DNA from: Planotetraspora kaengkrachanensis
Lineage (GTDB): Bacteria > Actinomycetota > Actinomycetes > Streptosporangiales > Streptosporangiaceae
DNA length: 64,000 bases
Direction: 5' to 3'
Assembly: GCF_016862895.1 (NCBI RefSeq)
Contig: NZ_BONV01000025.1
Location: 1 to 64,000, forward strand
Shown: positions 38,434 through 47,466 of the stretch, in pieces
Layout: every line of letters begins with the position of its first letter
Numbering within the stretch: position 1 is the stretch's first letter
Notes under the pieces: model-generated
What the model saw: the letters and a program-made list of their open reading frames with translations, nothing else
Told to the model about the DNA's origin: nothing
Database searches by the model: none
Position numbers and translations under genes: made by a program

Positions 38434-39063
38434 TCAGCCCACAGAGGAGGCTGCGGCCACGATGAGCTCCACGCACACGGACACCGGGATGACGGTGCTG
38501 TCCAGAACCATGTGGTACAGCCCGGGGTCGGCGGGGTCGCACCGGTAGAACTGCCGGACGTACGCCTTCCGCACCCGGTCGTTGTCGTTGACGATCCGCT
38601 TGGCCTCCTGCTCCGGGATGCCGGAGTACGCGGCCGTCTGCAGCACACGCCGCCGCAGCGGGCCGTCCAGCCGTACGTGGAGGGCGCCCGGATGATCGGC
38701 GAGCACGATCGCGCCGGCCCGCCCGAGGATCACGCCGCCGTGGACCCGGGCGGTCTCACGGATGACCCGCTCCGTGCGGGCCGCGAACTCGTCCGGCGTC
38801 AGCGGCATCCCCGCGGGGACGTAGAGCTCCACTCCCCCGAGAGTCACCGTCGGCAGCCGCATCATGCCGGTCAGGAGCCTGCCGAGGCCGCTCTCCGCCC
38901 GGTCGTCGTGCGCCAGCGCCTCCTCGAGCGTCACGCCGAGCTCACGGGCGACGGCGTCGGGGATGGCCCGGTCGACGAAAGGCACGCCCAGGCGCTCGGC
39001 CACCGCCGGCCCGATGACGCTGCCGCCCGTGCCGTACGTCGCGGAGATGGTGACGACTCGCAC
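38434..39063 (-). CDS. Cytidylate kinase-like family protein
   Basis: It is 209 residues. The P-loop is degenerate, S-A-T-Y-G-T-G-G-S-V-I-G, followed by G-V-I-L-G-R-A-G-A-I-V-L and R-R-R-V-L-Q-T-A. This is the cytidylate kinase-2-like family, which is distinct from the essential Cmk and whose substrate is unclear. It lies upstream of the malic enzyme in the same direction. Confidence 0.85.
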   Translation of the reverse strand: MRVVTISATYGTGGSVIGPAVAERLGVPFVDRAIPDAVARELGVTLEEALAHDDRAESGLGRLLTGMMRLPTVTLGGVELYVPAGMPLTPDEFAARTERVIRETARVHGGVILGRAGAIVLADHPGALHVRLDGPLRRRVLQTAAYSGIPEQEAKRIVNDNDRVRKAYVRQFYRCDPADPGLYHMVLDSTVIPVSVCVELIVAAASSVG

Positions 39064-39129
39064 GTCCCTCCTCCTCTGCCCGCGCGGCGGGCGGGCGACC
39101 TGTCAGGCGGGCCCTCGGAACGCGGGGCG

Positions 39130-40044
39130 TCAGAACAGCGCGTTGGCGAGGTTCCGCCGCGCCTTGGAGACCGAAGGGTCCTCTGCGGGCAGCGCGTCGA
39201 ACAGGGCGAGCAGGTGACGCCTGGCCTTGTCACGGTCGGCGCCGCTCGTGCGCCGGACGAGCGCGACGAGCCGGTCGAAGGCGTCGTCCACCTTTCCGTC
39301 GAGCGTCTCGAGATCGGCCGCCTGGATGTGCGCGTCGACGTCCGCGGGGTCTGCGGAAGCCCGGCGGATGACGTCGGCCGCGTCGAGGTCCTGGGTCCGG
39401 CGCAACAGGCCCACCCCGGCGAGGCCGATCCTGGCGGCCTCGTCGTCCGGCGACTTCGCCCGCAGGCGCTCGTAGGCCACGGCCGCCGCGTCGAGATCGC
39501 CCTTGTCCATGGCCTCGTCGGCGGCGAGGAGATCGGGGTCGATCCGCTCGGGCTCGCCCTCCTCCTGCGCCGGGGCGGGCTCGGCCAGCTCGACGCCGAG
39601 CTGCTCGAAGACCTGCGCCAGCGCCTGCCTCAGCTGCGACTCCGGCAGCGGCCCCTCGAAGAGCGGCATGAGCTGACCCTGCACCGCCAGGTAGACGGTG
39701 GGGATCGCCCGCATCCGCAGAGCCTGGGCGAGGTCGGGGCTGGCCTCCACGTCGACGCGGGCGAGCAGCCACGCTCCGCCTGCCTCCGCGGCCAGCTTCT
39801 CCAGCGTGTAGCTGAACTGCTGAACCTGTTCCGCCCGCGGCACCGTCGCCTCGATGATCACCGGGACGCTCATCGAGCGCTCCACGACATCGGCGTTGAA
39901 GGTGGCCGAGGTCGCCTCGATCACGTCCGTGGTCGCTCCTGGCCCTTCGGCCTCGCGCCGTGCCTGCGCTTCCAGAGCCTGCTTGCGCGCACCGAGGTCC
40001 ACGGCGCCGTACAGGGATCCGGGTCGAGAGAAGTCCGCTGCCAT
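39130..40044 (-). CDS. Thioredoxin-like/TPR protein YbbN
   Basis: It is 304 residues. A thioredoxin fold (about 40-150) with the usual V-D-V-E-A-S-P-D and I-P-T-V-Y segments lacks the C-x-x-C centre: the position reads V-P-R-A. A helical TPR-like C-terminal half follows, typical of YbbN (CnoX-type) chaperones. A redox role is therefore unlikely; a holdase or scaffold role is inferred. The ATG at 40044 has GGGGG upstream. Confidence 0.88.
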   Translation of the reverse strand: MAADFSRPGSLYGAVDLGARKQALEAQARREAEGPGATTDVIEATSATFNADVVERSMSVPVIIEATVPRAEQVQQFSYTLEKLAAEAGGAWLLARVDVEASPDLAQALRMRAIPTVYLAVQGQLMPLFEGPLPESQLRQALAQVFEQLGVELAEPAPAQEEGEPERIDPDLLAADEAMDKGDLDAAAVAYERLRAKSPDDEAARIGLAGVGLLRRTQDLDAADVIRRASADPADVDAHIQAADLETLDGKVDDAFDRLVALVRRTSGADRDKARRHLLALFDALPAEDPSVSKARRNLANALF

Positions 40045-40140
40045 ACCCCCAATCCTGCCGTACGCGCGTGCCTGATCCGTGCCAACCCCGTCTCCTGGGC
40101 CTCTCATCCGGACAGCGGGGGTGTCCCCCCTGCACCGCGG

Positions 40141-40608
40141 TCAGCCGACCGGGCGCTGGATCGGCTGCCTCTCGGTCCGGTAGATGAGGGTGGTCTCCAG
40201 GTGGACGATCTCGGGGCGCACCAGGATCCGCTCGAGGATCATGCGGTGGAGGTGGTCGGCGTCGGGCACCGCGACGTGCACCAGAAAGTCCTCGGCCCCC
40301 GCCACGTGGAACAGCGCGATGGTCTCGGGGAGGCCGAGCACGAAGGCCCGCAGCGGGTCGACGAGCTGGCTGGTGTGCGGCCGGACGCGCAACGCGAGCA
40401 GGGCCTGGAGGGGCCGTCCCAGAGCCTTGGTGTCCACCTCGGCGCGGAAACCGGTGATCAGCCCTCGCCTGCGCAGGCCGCGCACCCGTTCCAGCGCCGT
40501 GGAGGGCGCGACGCCCACCCGTTCCGCGAGGTCCTTGTTGGGCAGGCGCGCGTCGTTCTGCAACTCCTCCAGAATGGCCCGGTCGATCGAATCCAGTTCG
40601 ATGCTCAT
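40141..40608 (-). CDS. Lrp/AsnC-family regulator
   Basis: It is 155 residues. The N-terminal helix-turn-helix has L-D-S-I-D-R-A-I-L-E-E-L-Q-N-D-A-R and A-P-S-T-A-L-E-R-V-R, and the C-terminal RAM domain binds an amino-acid effector. It is divergent from the PLP decarboxylase gene with 66 bp between starts, so it probably controls it. ATG 40608 is used; a TTG two codons upstream is possible. Confidence 0.93.
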   Translation of the reverse strand: MSIELDSIDRAILEELQNDARLPNKDLAERVGVAPSTALERVRGLRRRGLITGFRAEVDTKALGRPLQALLALRVRPHTSQLVDPLRAFVLGLPETIALFHVAGAEDFLVHVAVPDADHLHRMILERILVRPEIVHLETTLIYRTERQPIQRPVG

Positions 40609-40674
40609 GGACAATCTCGCTTCTGAATTCGGCGCCTATGGCGTTCAGTCGTCCGAAGTGGTCATCATCCTGCC

Positions 40675-42069
40675 ATGCAGCCGAACATGACGTGGGACGT
40701 GAAGGAGTTCACCCGGGCCGCCGAGGTCACTGTGGACGAACTGGCCGCCTATGTGGACCAGAGCCAGCGGGGCACGGCACCGGTGCTGCGCCGCCGCCCG
40801 CCCCGCGAACTGGCGGACGAGCTGGAGTTGGCGCGGTGGATCAGCGAAGGAGGCATGACGCCCGACGACTTCCGGCGCTTCCTCGGCGTCTATCTGCGCG
40901 AGGGCACCCGGCTGCACCACTCGGCCTACCTCGGCCACCAGAGCGCCGTTCCCGACTTCCCCGCCGCGCTGGCCGACTTCGTCCACGGCGCCACCAACAA
41001 CCCGATGGCGATCTACGAGATGGGCGCGTCGGCCGCGACGGTCGAGTTCGAGGTGGTCCGCTGGATGCTCGCCAAGGTCGGATTCGGCGCCGGAGGCGGC
41101 GGCGTGCTCACGCATGGGGGCTCCCTGGCCAACCTGACCGCGATGCTCGCCGCACGCGCCGCCGCAGCGCCGGACGCCTGGACCGAGGGCGTCCCGAGAG
41201 ACCTCGTCCTGCTGGCGGCCCCGTCTGCGCACTACTCGATCACCCGTGCCGCCGCGATCCTCGGCCTGGGCGAGCGCGCGGTCGTGCCGCTGGAGGTGGA
41301 CGGCCTCGGCAGGATCGACGCCGCCCGCCTGCCGGCCGTACTGGACGGGGTGCGCCGGTCGGGACGGCGCCCGATGGCCCTGGTCGCCGGCGCGTGCGCC
41401 ACCGGCACCGGCCTGTACGACGATCTGCGGGCGATCGGGGAATTCTGCGCGGTGAACGACGTCTGGTACCACGTCGACGGCGCGCACGGGGCCTCGGCCC
41501 TGCTCAGCGACGCGCACCGGCATCTGCTCGACGGAATCGAGCTGGCCGACTCGGTGATCTGGGACGCCCACAAGATGTTGCGGACCTCGAGCCTGGCGGC
41601 CGCCGTGCTCGTGCGCAGGGAACCCGACCTGGACGCGGCCTTCCAGCAGCAGGCCAGTTACCTGTTCTACGGCGACCAGGGGTTCGACCTGGCCGGCAGG
41701 GCCGTCGAGTGCACCAAGGCCGAGCTCGGCCTGAAGATCTTCCTCAACCTCGCGTGGCGGGGCGAGCGGGGCATGGGCGAGTACGTGGCCCGGCAGTACG
41801 AGACGGCCCACCGGTTCTGGGAACTGGCCAGGAACCGGCCCGGTTTCGAGTTCCCCTACGAGCCGGAGAGCAACATCGTCTGCTTCCGGTACGGCACGGC
41901 CGACCAGGCCGCCATCCGTGAACGGCTGATGGACGACGGCACGTTCCACCTCACCTCAGCCGAGATCGGCGGCGTCCGCCACCTCCGGGTGACCGTGATG
42001 GCCCCCGCCACCGACGACCGAACCCTGGATTCCCTCCTCCACCACGTCACCACCCTCCCCTCGGCGTGA
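40675..42069 (+). CDS. Group II PLP-dependent amino acid decarboxylase
   Basis: It is 464 residues with T-H-G-G-S-L-A-N-L-T (phosphate site), H186 stacking on PLP, D268 in H-V-D-G-A-H and the Schiff-base lysine K300 in W-D-A-H-K-M-L. This is the aromatic amino acid/glutamate/diaminobutyrate decarboxylase fold; the substrate cannot be fixed. The Lrp-type gene facing it suggests amino-acid-responsive control. It is followed by repeat array D. Confidence 0.92.
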   Translation: MQPNMTWDVKEFTRAAEVTVDELAAYVDQSQRGTAPVLRRRPPRELADELELARWISEGGMTPDDFRRFLGVYLREGTRLHHSAYLGHQSAVPDFPAALADFVHGATNNPMAIYEMGASAATVEFEVVRWMLAKVGFGAGGGGVLTHGGSLANLTAMLAARAAAAPDAWTEGVPRDLVLLAAPSAHYSITRAAAILGLGERAVVPLEVDGLGRIDAARLPAVLDGVRRSGRRPMALVAGACATGTGLYDDLRAIGEFCAVNDVWYHVDGAHGASALLSDAHRHLLDGIELADSVIWDAHKMLRTSSLAAAVLVRREPDLDAAFQQQASYLFYGDQGFDLAGRAVECTKAELGLKIFLNLAWRGERGMGEYVARQYETAHRFWELARNRPGFEFPYEPESNIVCFRYGTADQAAIRERLMDDGTFHLTSAEIGGVRHLRVTVMAPATDDRTLDSLLHHVTTLPSA

Positions 42070-42104
42070 CCAACCCCCTTCCCCGCGACCGCACCCCCTT
42101 CCGC

Positions 42105-42563
42105 GTGATCATGCACAGATTCGGCGAGGCGGTCGCCGACCTGCGCCGCCACCGCCCGTGATCATGCACAGGCTCGCGGACGTGACCCGTGACCTGGCCC
42201 GACCCAGTTGGTGATCATGCACGGATTCGCTCGCATGCCGTACAACCTCGCGAAACCTTCCTCGCGATCATGCACAAGTTCGCGGACATGCCGCCCGACC
42301 TGCAGGAATCCCTCCCGCGATCATGCAATCGACACGACCGTGCATGGTCACGAAGTCGAGCCCTGCAGGCCAGACGGTCATTCACAGAAGCCGTGCATGA
42401 TCACGAACCGGGGAACCGCAGGCCGGCCGCGCAATGCACGAACCTGTGCATGATCACGGGAGGGGTTCGGGCAGCCCATCGCGCAGATCCCCGCACCTGT
42501 GCATGATCACAAACATGGTTCGCCCAGCTCACGAAGCACGTCCGCGAGCCTGTGCATGATCAC
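42105..42563. repeat. 53-bp intergenic repeat array D (5 forward, 5 inverted units)
   Basis: Forward cores start at 42105, 42158, 42211, 42264 and 42317; inverted cores end at 42351, 42404, 42457, 42510 and 42563. Every step is exactly 53 bp. The two central cores face each other 12 nt apart. Second-block matches (GACCTG, GGCCTG, GAGCTGG) occur in most units. It fills the 511-bp gap between two convergent genes; open frames crossing it are not genes. Confidence 0.95.
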
Positions 42564-42580
42564 GGGCCGGGGGGCGGGGG

Positions 42581-44263
42581 TTAGAAGCGGGCGGGTTCTG
42601 AGTAGGTGCCCCATTCGTCGCGGAGGGCGTCGCAGATCTCCCCCAACGTCGCCTCGGCCCGGGCGGCCTCCAGCATGGGAGGGATCATGTTCTCGCTCGT
42701 CCGCGCGGCGGCGACCAGCCTCGCCAGAGCCGCGTCTACGGCGGCCTGGTCCCTGGCGGCCCGGCGCGCGGCCAGGACCCGCCGCTGCTCGACCTCGACC
42801 TCGTGACTGATCCGGAGGATCTCCAGGGGTTCCTCGACCGTCGCGGTGTGGCAGTTCACCCCGACGATCCGCTTGTCCCCCTTCTCCAGCTTCCGCTGGT
42901 AGTCGAAGGCCGCCTCGGCGATCTCGGACATGAACCAGCCGTCCTCGATTCCCCGGAGGATTCCCGAGGTCATCGTCCCGTCGGATCCCATCTCGCGGAT
43001 TCTCGTGAAGATGTCCTCCGCCTCGGCCTCCAGCCTGTCGGTCAGCGCCTCGACGTACCAGGAGCCGCCCAGGGGGTCGACGACGTTGACGACCTCGGTC
43101 TCCTCCATGATGACCTGCTGCGTCCTGAGCGCGATCTCGGCGGCCTTCGCCGACGGCAGGGCGAGCACCTCGTCCAGGGCGTTGGTGTGCAGGGAGTTGG
43201 TCCCGCCGAGCACCGCCGCCAGCGCCTCCACGGCCGTCCTGACGATGTTGTTGTCCGGCTGCTGCGCCGTCAGCGAGACGCCCGCGGTCTGGGTGTGGAA
43301 GCGCAGCCACTGGGCCTTCTCGGTCCGCGCGCCGTACACATCGCGCATCCAGCGCGCCCAGATCCGCCGGGCGGCCCTGAACTTGGCGATCTCCTCGAAG
43401 AAGTCGATGTGCGCGTCGAAGAAGAACGACAGGCCCGGCGCGAAGGCGTCGACGTCGAGCCCGCGGGACAGGCCGAGTTCGACGTAGCCGAACCCGTCCG
43501 CCAGGGTGAAGGCGAGCTCCTGAGCGGCCGTGGACCCGGCCTCCCGGATGTGGTAGCCGGAGACCGACAACGGCTTGTACGCGGGGATCTCGGCGGCGCA
43601 GAACTCCATGAGGTCGCCGATCAGGCGCAGATGGGGCTCGGGGGCGAACAGCCACTCCTTCTGCGCGATGTACTCCTTGAAGATGTCCGTCTGGAGGGTC
43701 CCGTTCAGCTTGCCCGTCGGGACGCCCTGCCTCTCGGCCGCGACGACGTACATGCAGAAGATCGGTACGGCCGGCCCGCTGATGGTCATCGAGGTGGTGA
43801 CCTCGCCGAGCGGGATGCCGTCGAACAGCTGGTCCATGTCGAGCGCCGAGTCGATGGCGACGCCGCAGTGCCCCACCTCTCCGAGGGAGTGCGCGTCGTC
43901 GGAGTCGCGGCCCATCAGCGTCGGCATGTCGAAGGCGACCGACAGGCCTCCCCCGCCGGCGCCGAGGATCATCTTGTAGCGCTCGTTGGTCTGCTGGGCG
44001 TTGCCGAACCCGGCGAACTGCCGGATCGTCCACGGCCGTCCCCGGTAGCCCGTCGGGTGGAGGCCCCGGGTGAACGGGAACTCGCCGGGCCAGCCGATGC
44101 GCGCGAACCGAGGATCACTGGTTGTGGGTCCGTAAACGGGGTCGACCTCCAGGCCGGAAAGGGTGCGGAACTCCCCCGCCCGCTTGTATGCGGCGTCGTA
44201 CCGCGCCTGCCAGCGGGCCCGGCCGGCCTCGATGTCGGCGTCGCGCGCGTCCTTCGGGTCCAT
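42581..44263 (-). CDS. B12-dependent acyl-CoA mutase, large subunit
   Basis: It is 560 residues: the substrate-binding TIM barrel only, with no B12-binding domain, so a separate small subunit is needed. Barrel motifs are R-G-R-P-W-T-I-R-Q-F-A-G-F, P-T-L-M-G-R-D-S-D-D and L-S-V-S-G-Y-H-I-R-E-A-G. In methylmalonyl-CoA mutase the carboxylate is held by Tyr (R-G-P-Y) and Arg (V-R-N-T-Y); here these sites are H69 and Q201, a pattern closer to isobutyryl-type mutases. A TAGGACGTCCTA palindrome lies 34 bp upstream. The small subunit is not in the window. Confidence 0.9.
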   Translation of the reverse strand: MDPKDARDADIEAGRARWQARYDAAYKRAGEFRTLSGLEVDPVYGPTTSDPRFARIGWPGEFPFTRGLHPTGYRGRPWTIRQFAGFGNAQQTNERYKMILGAGGGGLSVAFDMPTLMGRDSDDAHSLGEVGHCGVAIDSALDMDQLFDGIPLGEVTTSMTISGPAVPIFCMYVVAAERQGVPTGKLNGTLQTDIFKEYIAQKEWLFAPEPHLRLIGDLMEFCAAEIPAYKPLSVSGYHIREAGSTAAQELAFTLADGFGYVELGLSRGLDVDAFAPGLSFFFDAHIDFFEEIAKFRAARRIWARWMRDVYGARTEKAQWLRFHTQTAGVSLTAQQPDNNIVRTAVEALAAVLGGTNSLHTNALDEVLALPSAKAAEIALRTQQVIMEETEVVNVVDPLGGSWYVEALTDRLEAEAEDIFTRIREMGSDGTMTSGILRGIEDGWFMSEIAEAAFDYQRKLEKGDKRIVGVNCHTATVEEPLEILRISHEVEVEQRRVLAARRAARDQAAVDAALARLVAAARTSENMIPPMLEAARAEATLGEICDALRDEWGTYSEPARF

Positions 44264-44297
44264 ACGACCTCCAAAGTGTCGGATCCCAAAGAAATAC

Positions 44298-44309
44298 TAG
44301 GACGTCCTA
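44298..44309. promoter_or_regulatory. Palindromic operator candidate TAGGACGTCCTA
   Basis: A perfect 12-bp palindrome, extended imperfectly to TACTAGGACGTCCTACTA, sits 34 bp upstream of the mutase ATG on the minus strand, in promoter position. It is the clearest regulator site in the 213-bp gap shared with the divergent subtilase gene. Confidence 0.5.
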
Positions 44310-44476
44310 CTACCCATCTCCAACGCCACGGCACCTCCATACGGAGCGTGACCTGACCATTCCATTTCGCATGCCGTCATGTCACACGTTGGTCGCAAAT
44401 TCCAACGGATCTTTGACAAACAGGTGAAATCTTCAACCATGGTCAGGGCCCTCTCAAAGTCCACACGGAGGTGGAT

Positions 44477-46201
44477 GTGAAGCGCGTCATAGTCGTCGTC
44501 GCAGCGACCGCGGTCGTCGCGACGACCTTGACGGCCCCGGCACAGGCGGTCGAAACCACGCGATCCGCTGCCGCGGCCCAAAAGGCCACGACCGAATACG
44601 TCGTTCTGTACAAGGAAGGCGCCAGCGCCGCACAAGCCCAGAATACGATCGAGGCGGCGGGCGGCAAGCTCGTCAAGGTCAACTCCGAGGTCGGCGTCGC
44701 CACGGTCAGCACCACCAACGCCGGCTTCGTCGGTGCGATCAAGAACAACGCGGCCATCGGTGGCGTCGCGCGCAACCGCACGATCGGCAGCGTGCCCGCC
44801 GACTCGGCGGCAGCGCGGAAGGTCGCCCAGACCAGGGCGGTCGAGCGGGAGGGCCGCGGTCACGGCTCCTCGGGCGACCGGCACAAGAGCACCAAGGACG
44901 AGCCGCTGTCCGACCTGCAGTGGGACATGAAGCAGATCCAGGCGGACAAGGCTCACAAGTACGAGCAGGGCGACAAGGGCGTCCTCGTCGGCGTCCTGGA
45001 CACGGGCATCGACGCCTCACACCCCGACATCGCCCCGAACTTCAACAAGAAGCTGAGCAGGAACTTCACCGTCGACCTCCCGGCGGACGCCAACGGCACC
45101 GTGATCGACGGCCCGTGCGCGAGCGACCCGGACGGCTCCTGCAACGACCCCAACGACGTGGACGAGGACGGGCACGGCACGCACGTCGCCTCCTCGATCG
45201 CCTCGCCGATCAACGGCCTCGGCACTTCGGGCGTCGCGCCCAAGGTCTCCCTGGTCAACCTGCGGGCCGGTCAGGACTCGGGCTACTTCTTCGTCCAGCC
45301 CACCATCGACGCCCTCACGTACGCGGGCGACGTCGGCGTCGACGTGGTCAACATGAGCTACTACATCGACCCGTGGCTGTTCAACTGCGCCAACAACCCC
45401 GCCGACTCGCCCGACGAGCAGTTGGAGCAGCGGACGATCGTCTCGGCGGTCCAGCGGGCGCTGAACTACGCGCACAACCGCGGCGTCACCCTGATCTCGG
45501 CGGCGGGCAACGGCGCGACCGACTACACCAAGACGATCAGCGACGCCTCCAGCCCGGACTTCGCGTCCTTCCCCGGCCAGGCGGCGCGCACCCGTACGAT
45601 CCCGCCGAGCTGCGTCTCCATGCCGAGTGAGGGCCAGCACGTGATCTCGGTGTCGTCGACCGGCATCAGCACCCGCAAGTCGTACTACTCCGACTACGGC
45701 AACGGCTACATCGACGTGGCCTCGCCCGGCGGCGACGCCTACGACACCCCCGGCAACACCCGGGACATCACCAAGGCGACCCTGTCGGCCTACCCCAAGT
45801 CCCTCGCCGTCGCCAACGGCGAGATCGACGCGAACGGGAACCCGACGGTCGACTACGTGGTCAAGGACTGCAAGGGCAAGGTCTGCGCCTACTACCAGTA
45901 CCTCCAGGGCACCTCGATGGCCTCCCCCCGGGCGGTCGGCGTCGCGGCTCTGATCGTCAGCAAGTACGGCCACCGCGACCACCGGCACGGCGGCCTGACG
46001 CTCGACCCTGACGTCGTCGAGAAGGTCCTCAAGGGAACCGCCACGGAGAAGGCCTGCCCCAAGCCTGCGGCCTTCACCTACACCCGGATCCTCCCGACCG
46101 GGCAGACCGTGACCGCCACTCACACCTGTGAGGGCACGCTGGACAACAACGGCTTCTACGGCAGGGGCATCGTCAACGCCCTCCACGCCGTGGGCCGCTA
46201 A
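44477..46201 (+). CDS. Secreted subtilisin-like serine protease (S8)
   Basis: It is 574 residues. A signal peptide ends near A-P-A-Q-A, then an I9-type inhibitor propeptide (about 38-105) and the catalytic domain: Asp in V-L-D-T-G-I-D (about 175), His in D-G-H-G-T-H-V-A (about 233) and Ser in G-T-S-M-A-S-P. Several extra cysteines suggest disulfides. GTG 44477 has GGAGG 5 nt upstream; GTG 44471 does not. A 12-bp stem terminator follows. Confidence 0.95.
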   Translation: MKRVIVVVAATAVVATTLTAPAQAVETTRSAAAAQKATTEYVVLYKEGASAAQAQNTIEAAGGKLVKVNSEVGVATVSTTNAGFVGAIKNNAAIGGVARNRTIGSVPADSAAARKVAQTRAVEREGRGHGSSGDRHKSTKDEPLSDLQWDMKQIQADKAHKYEQGDKGVLVGVLDTGIDASHPDIAPNFNKKLSRNFTVDLPADANGTVIDGPCASDPDGSCNDPNDVDEDGHGTHVASSIASPINGLGTSGVAPKVSLVNLRAGQDSGYFFVQPTIDALTYAGDVGVDVVNMSYYIDPWLFNCANNPADSPDEQLEQRTIVSAVQRALNYAHNRGVTLISAAGNGATDYTKTISDASSPDFASFPGQAARTRTIPPSCVSMPSEGQHVISVSSTGISTRKSYYSDYGNGYIDVASPGGDAYDTPGNTRDITKATLSAYPKSLAVANGEIDANGNPTVDYVVKDCKGKVCAYYQYLQGTSMASPRAVGVAALIVSKYGHRDHRHGGLTLDPDVVEKVLKGTATEKACPKPAAFTYTRILPTGQTVTATHTCEGTLDNNGFYGRGIVNALHAVGR

Positions 46202-46226
46202 AGGCACGATCTCCGCACGACACTCG

Positions 46227-46254
46227 ACGGCCACCGCTCCCCAGCGGTGGCCGT
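46227..46254 (+). terminator. Terminator of the subtilase gene
   Basis: ACGGCCACCGCT (46227-46238) and AGCGGTGGCCGT (46243-46254) form a perfect 12-bp stem with a CCCC loop, followed by CCCCGTTT. It lies 25 bp past the stop and also faces the convergent LysR gene. Confidence 0.85.
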
Positions 46255-46296
46255 CCCCGTTTCAGGACGTCTTCCGGCGTGTGACAACGGCTCCGC

Positions 46297-47220
46297 TCAG
46301 GCGGCGGTGTCGACGTCGGGAAGCCGCTGCGAGGCGATGCCCAGGAGCAGTTCGGCGGCGCCGGCCGGTCGGCTGCCCCGCGCCCATACCGCGCGCAGCC
46401 GCCGATTCAGGTTCACCCCGGCCACCGGAACCTCCCGTACGCGGCCCTCGGCGAGGTCCTCCCGCACAGTGATCACGCTGAGCACCGCCGGTCCGACGCC
46501 CGCGGCCACCGCCGCACGCATCGCCGCGTTCGAATCCAGAACCATCAACGGCCGCGCCGGTTCGACGTCGATGCCGGCGAGGATGCGCTCCAGCGTCTCC
46601 CGGGTGCCGGATCCCGGCTCGCGGACGATGAGCGGTGTGCGGGCGAGCTCGGCCGGCTCGATCGGCCGGCGTCGCCGCACCCACGGATGATCCGGCGCGA
46701 CCACGACGACCAGCCGGTCGGCGCCCACCTGCCGGGAGCAGAGTCCCGGCGGAACCGTGGGCGCCTCGATGAACCCGACGCCGATCTGGCCGCCGGCGGC
46801 CAACGCGGCCGCCTGCTCGGAGTTGGTCACCCTGAGGCTGACGCGGACGTCCGGCGACCGCTGCCGCAGAGCGCCGATCCACCGTGGCACGAAGTGCTCA
46901 GCCAGCGTCATGCTGGAGGCCAGCCGCAGGTCGTCGTCCTGGTCGGCGCGCAGCGCGGCCACCCCGGCCATCAGCGATTCCATCTCGGACAACACCCGGT
47001 CGGACCACTGGCACACCGCCTTGCCCTCCGTGGTGAGCGCCGAACCGCGGCTGCTCCGGTCCACCAGCGTCAGGCCCAGCCGCCGCTCCAGCATGGTCAG
47101 CCGCTTGCTCGCGGCCGGCTGGCTGATTCTCATCCGCTCGGCGGCCTGCCCGAGGCTGCCCAACTCCGCCACGAGGGTCAACAGCCGGAGGCTCTCCAAA
47201 TCCGGCGGCGTCCCGCCCAT
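46297..47220 (-). CDS. LysR-family transcriptional regulator
   Basis: It is 307 residues: winged helix (L-G-S-L-G-Q-A-A-E-R-M-R-I-S-Q-P-A-A-S-K-R-L) and a type-2 periplasmic-fold effector domain from about 95. It is divergent from the DUF4331 gene with 246 bp between, which it may control. No ligand can be inferred. Confidence 0.92.
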   Translation of the reverse strand: MGGTPPDLESLRLLTLVAELGSLGQAAERMRISQPAASKRLTMLERRLGLTLVDRSSRGSALTTEGKAVCQWSDRVLSEMESLMAGVAALRADQDDDLRLASSMTLAEHFVPRWIGALRQRSPDVRVSLRVTNSEQAAALAAGGQIGVGFIEAPTVPPGLCSRQVGADRLVVVVAPDHPWVRRRRPIEPAELARTPLIVREPGSGTRETLERILAGIDVEPARPLMVLDSNAAMRAAVAAGVGPAVLSVITVREDLAEGRVREVPVAGVNLNRRLRAVWARGSRPAGAAELLLGIASQRLPDVDTAA

Positions 47221-47466
47221 AACCGCAGATTATTACGTCATTCCGGATTGACGGGTACCGGCCTGAAGCATCCCTGGCCAGGATCGTCGTGATGGCCTGT
47301 CCACCGGTTCCATACCGGGCGTGAGACCTGCGCCGACCGCCTCCTGTAGAGGCGGAACAGGGTCGACGAATATCCGGATCCAGGAAAAGCCGACTGCCGC
47401 CATCGATATCGGGCCCCTCGACGGCCACTTTCTTCCCGGCTGAACCATTCATAGAAAGCGAGCGAC

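Noticed and set aside
42189-42506. Open frames of 80-105 codons crossing array D
   Set aside because: They run through the repeat units in shifting frames, lack ribosome sites and have no protein-like composition.
42105-42563. CRISPR array
   Set aside because: The regular 53-bp period looks CRISPR-like, but the conserved core is short and variable, the intervals share a second conserved block, orientation flips in mid-array and no cas genes are present.
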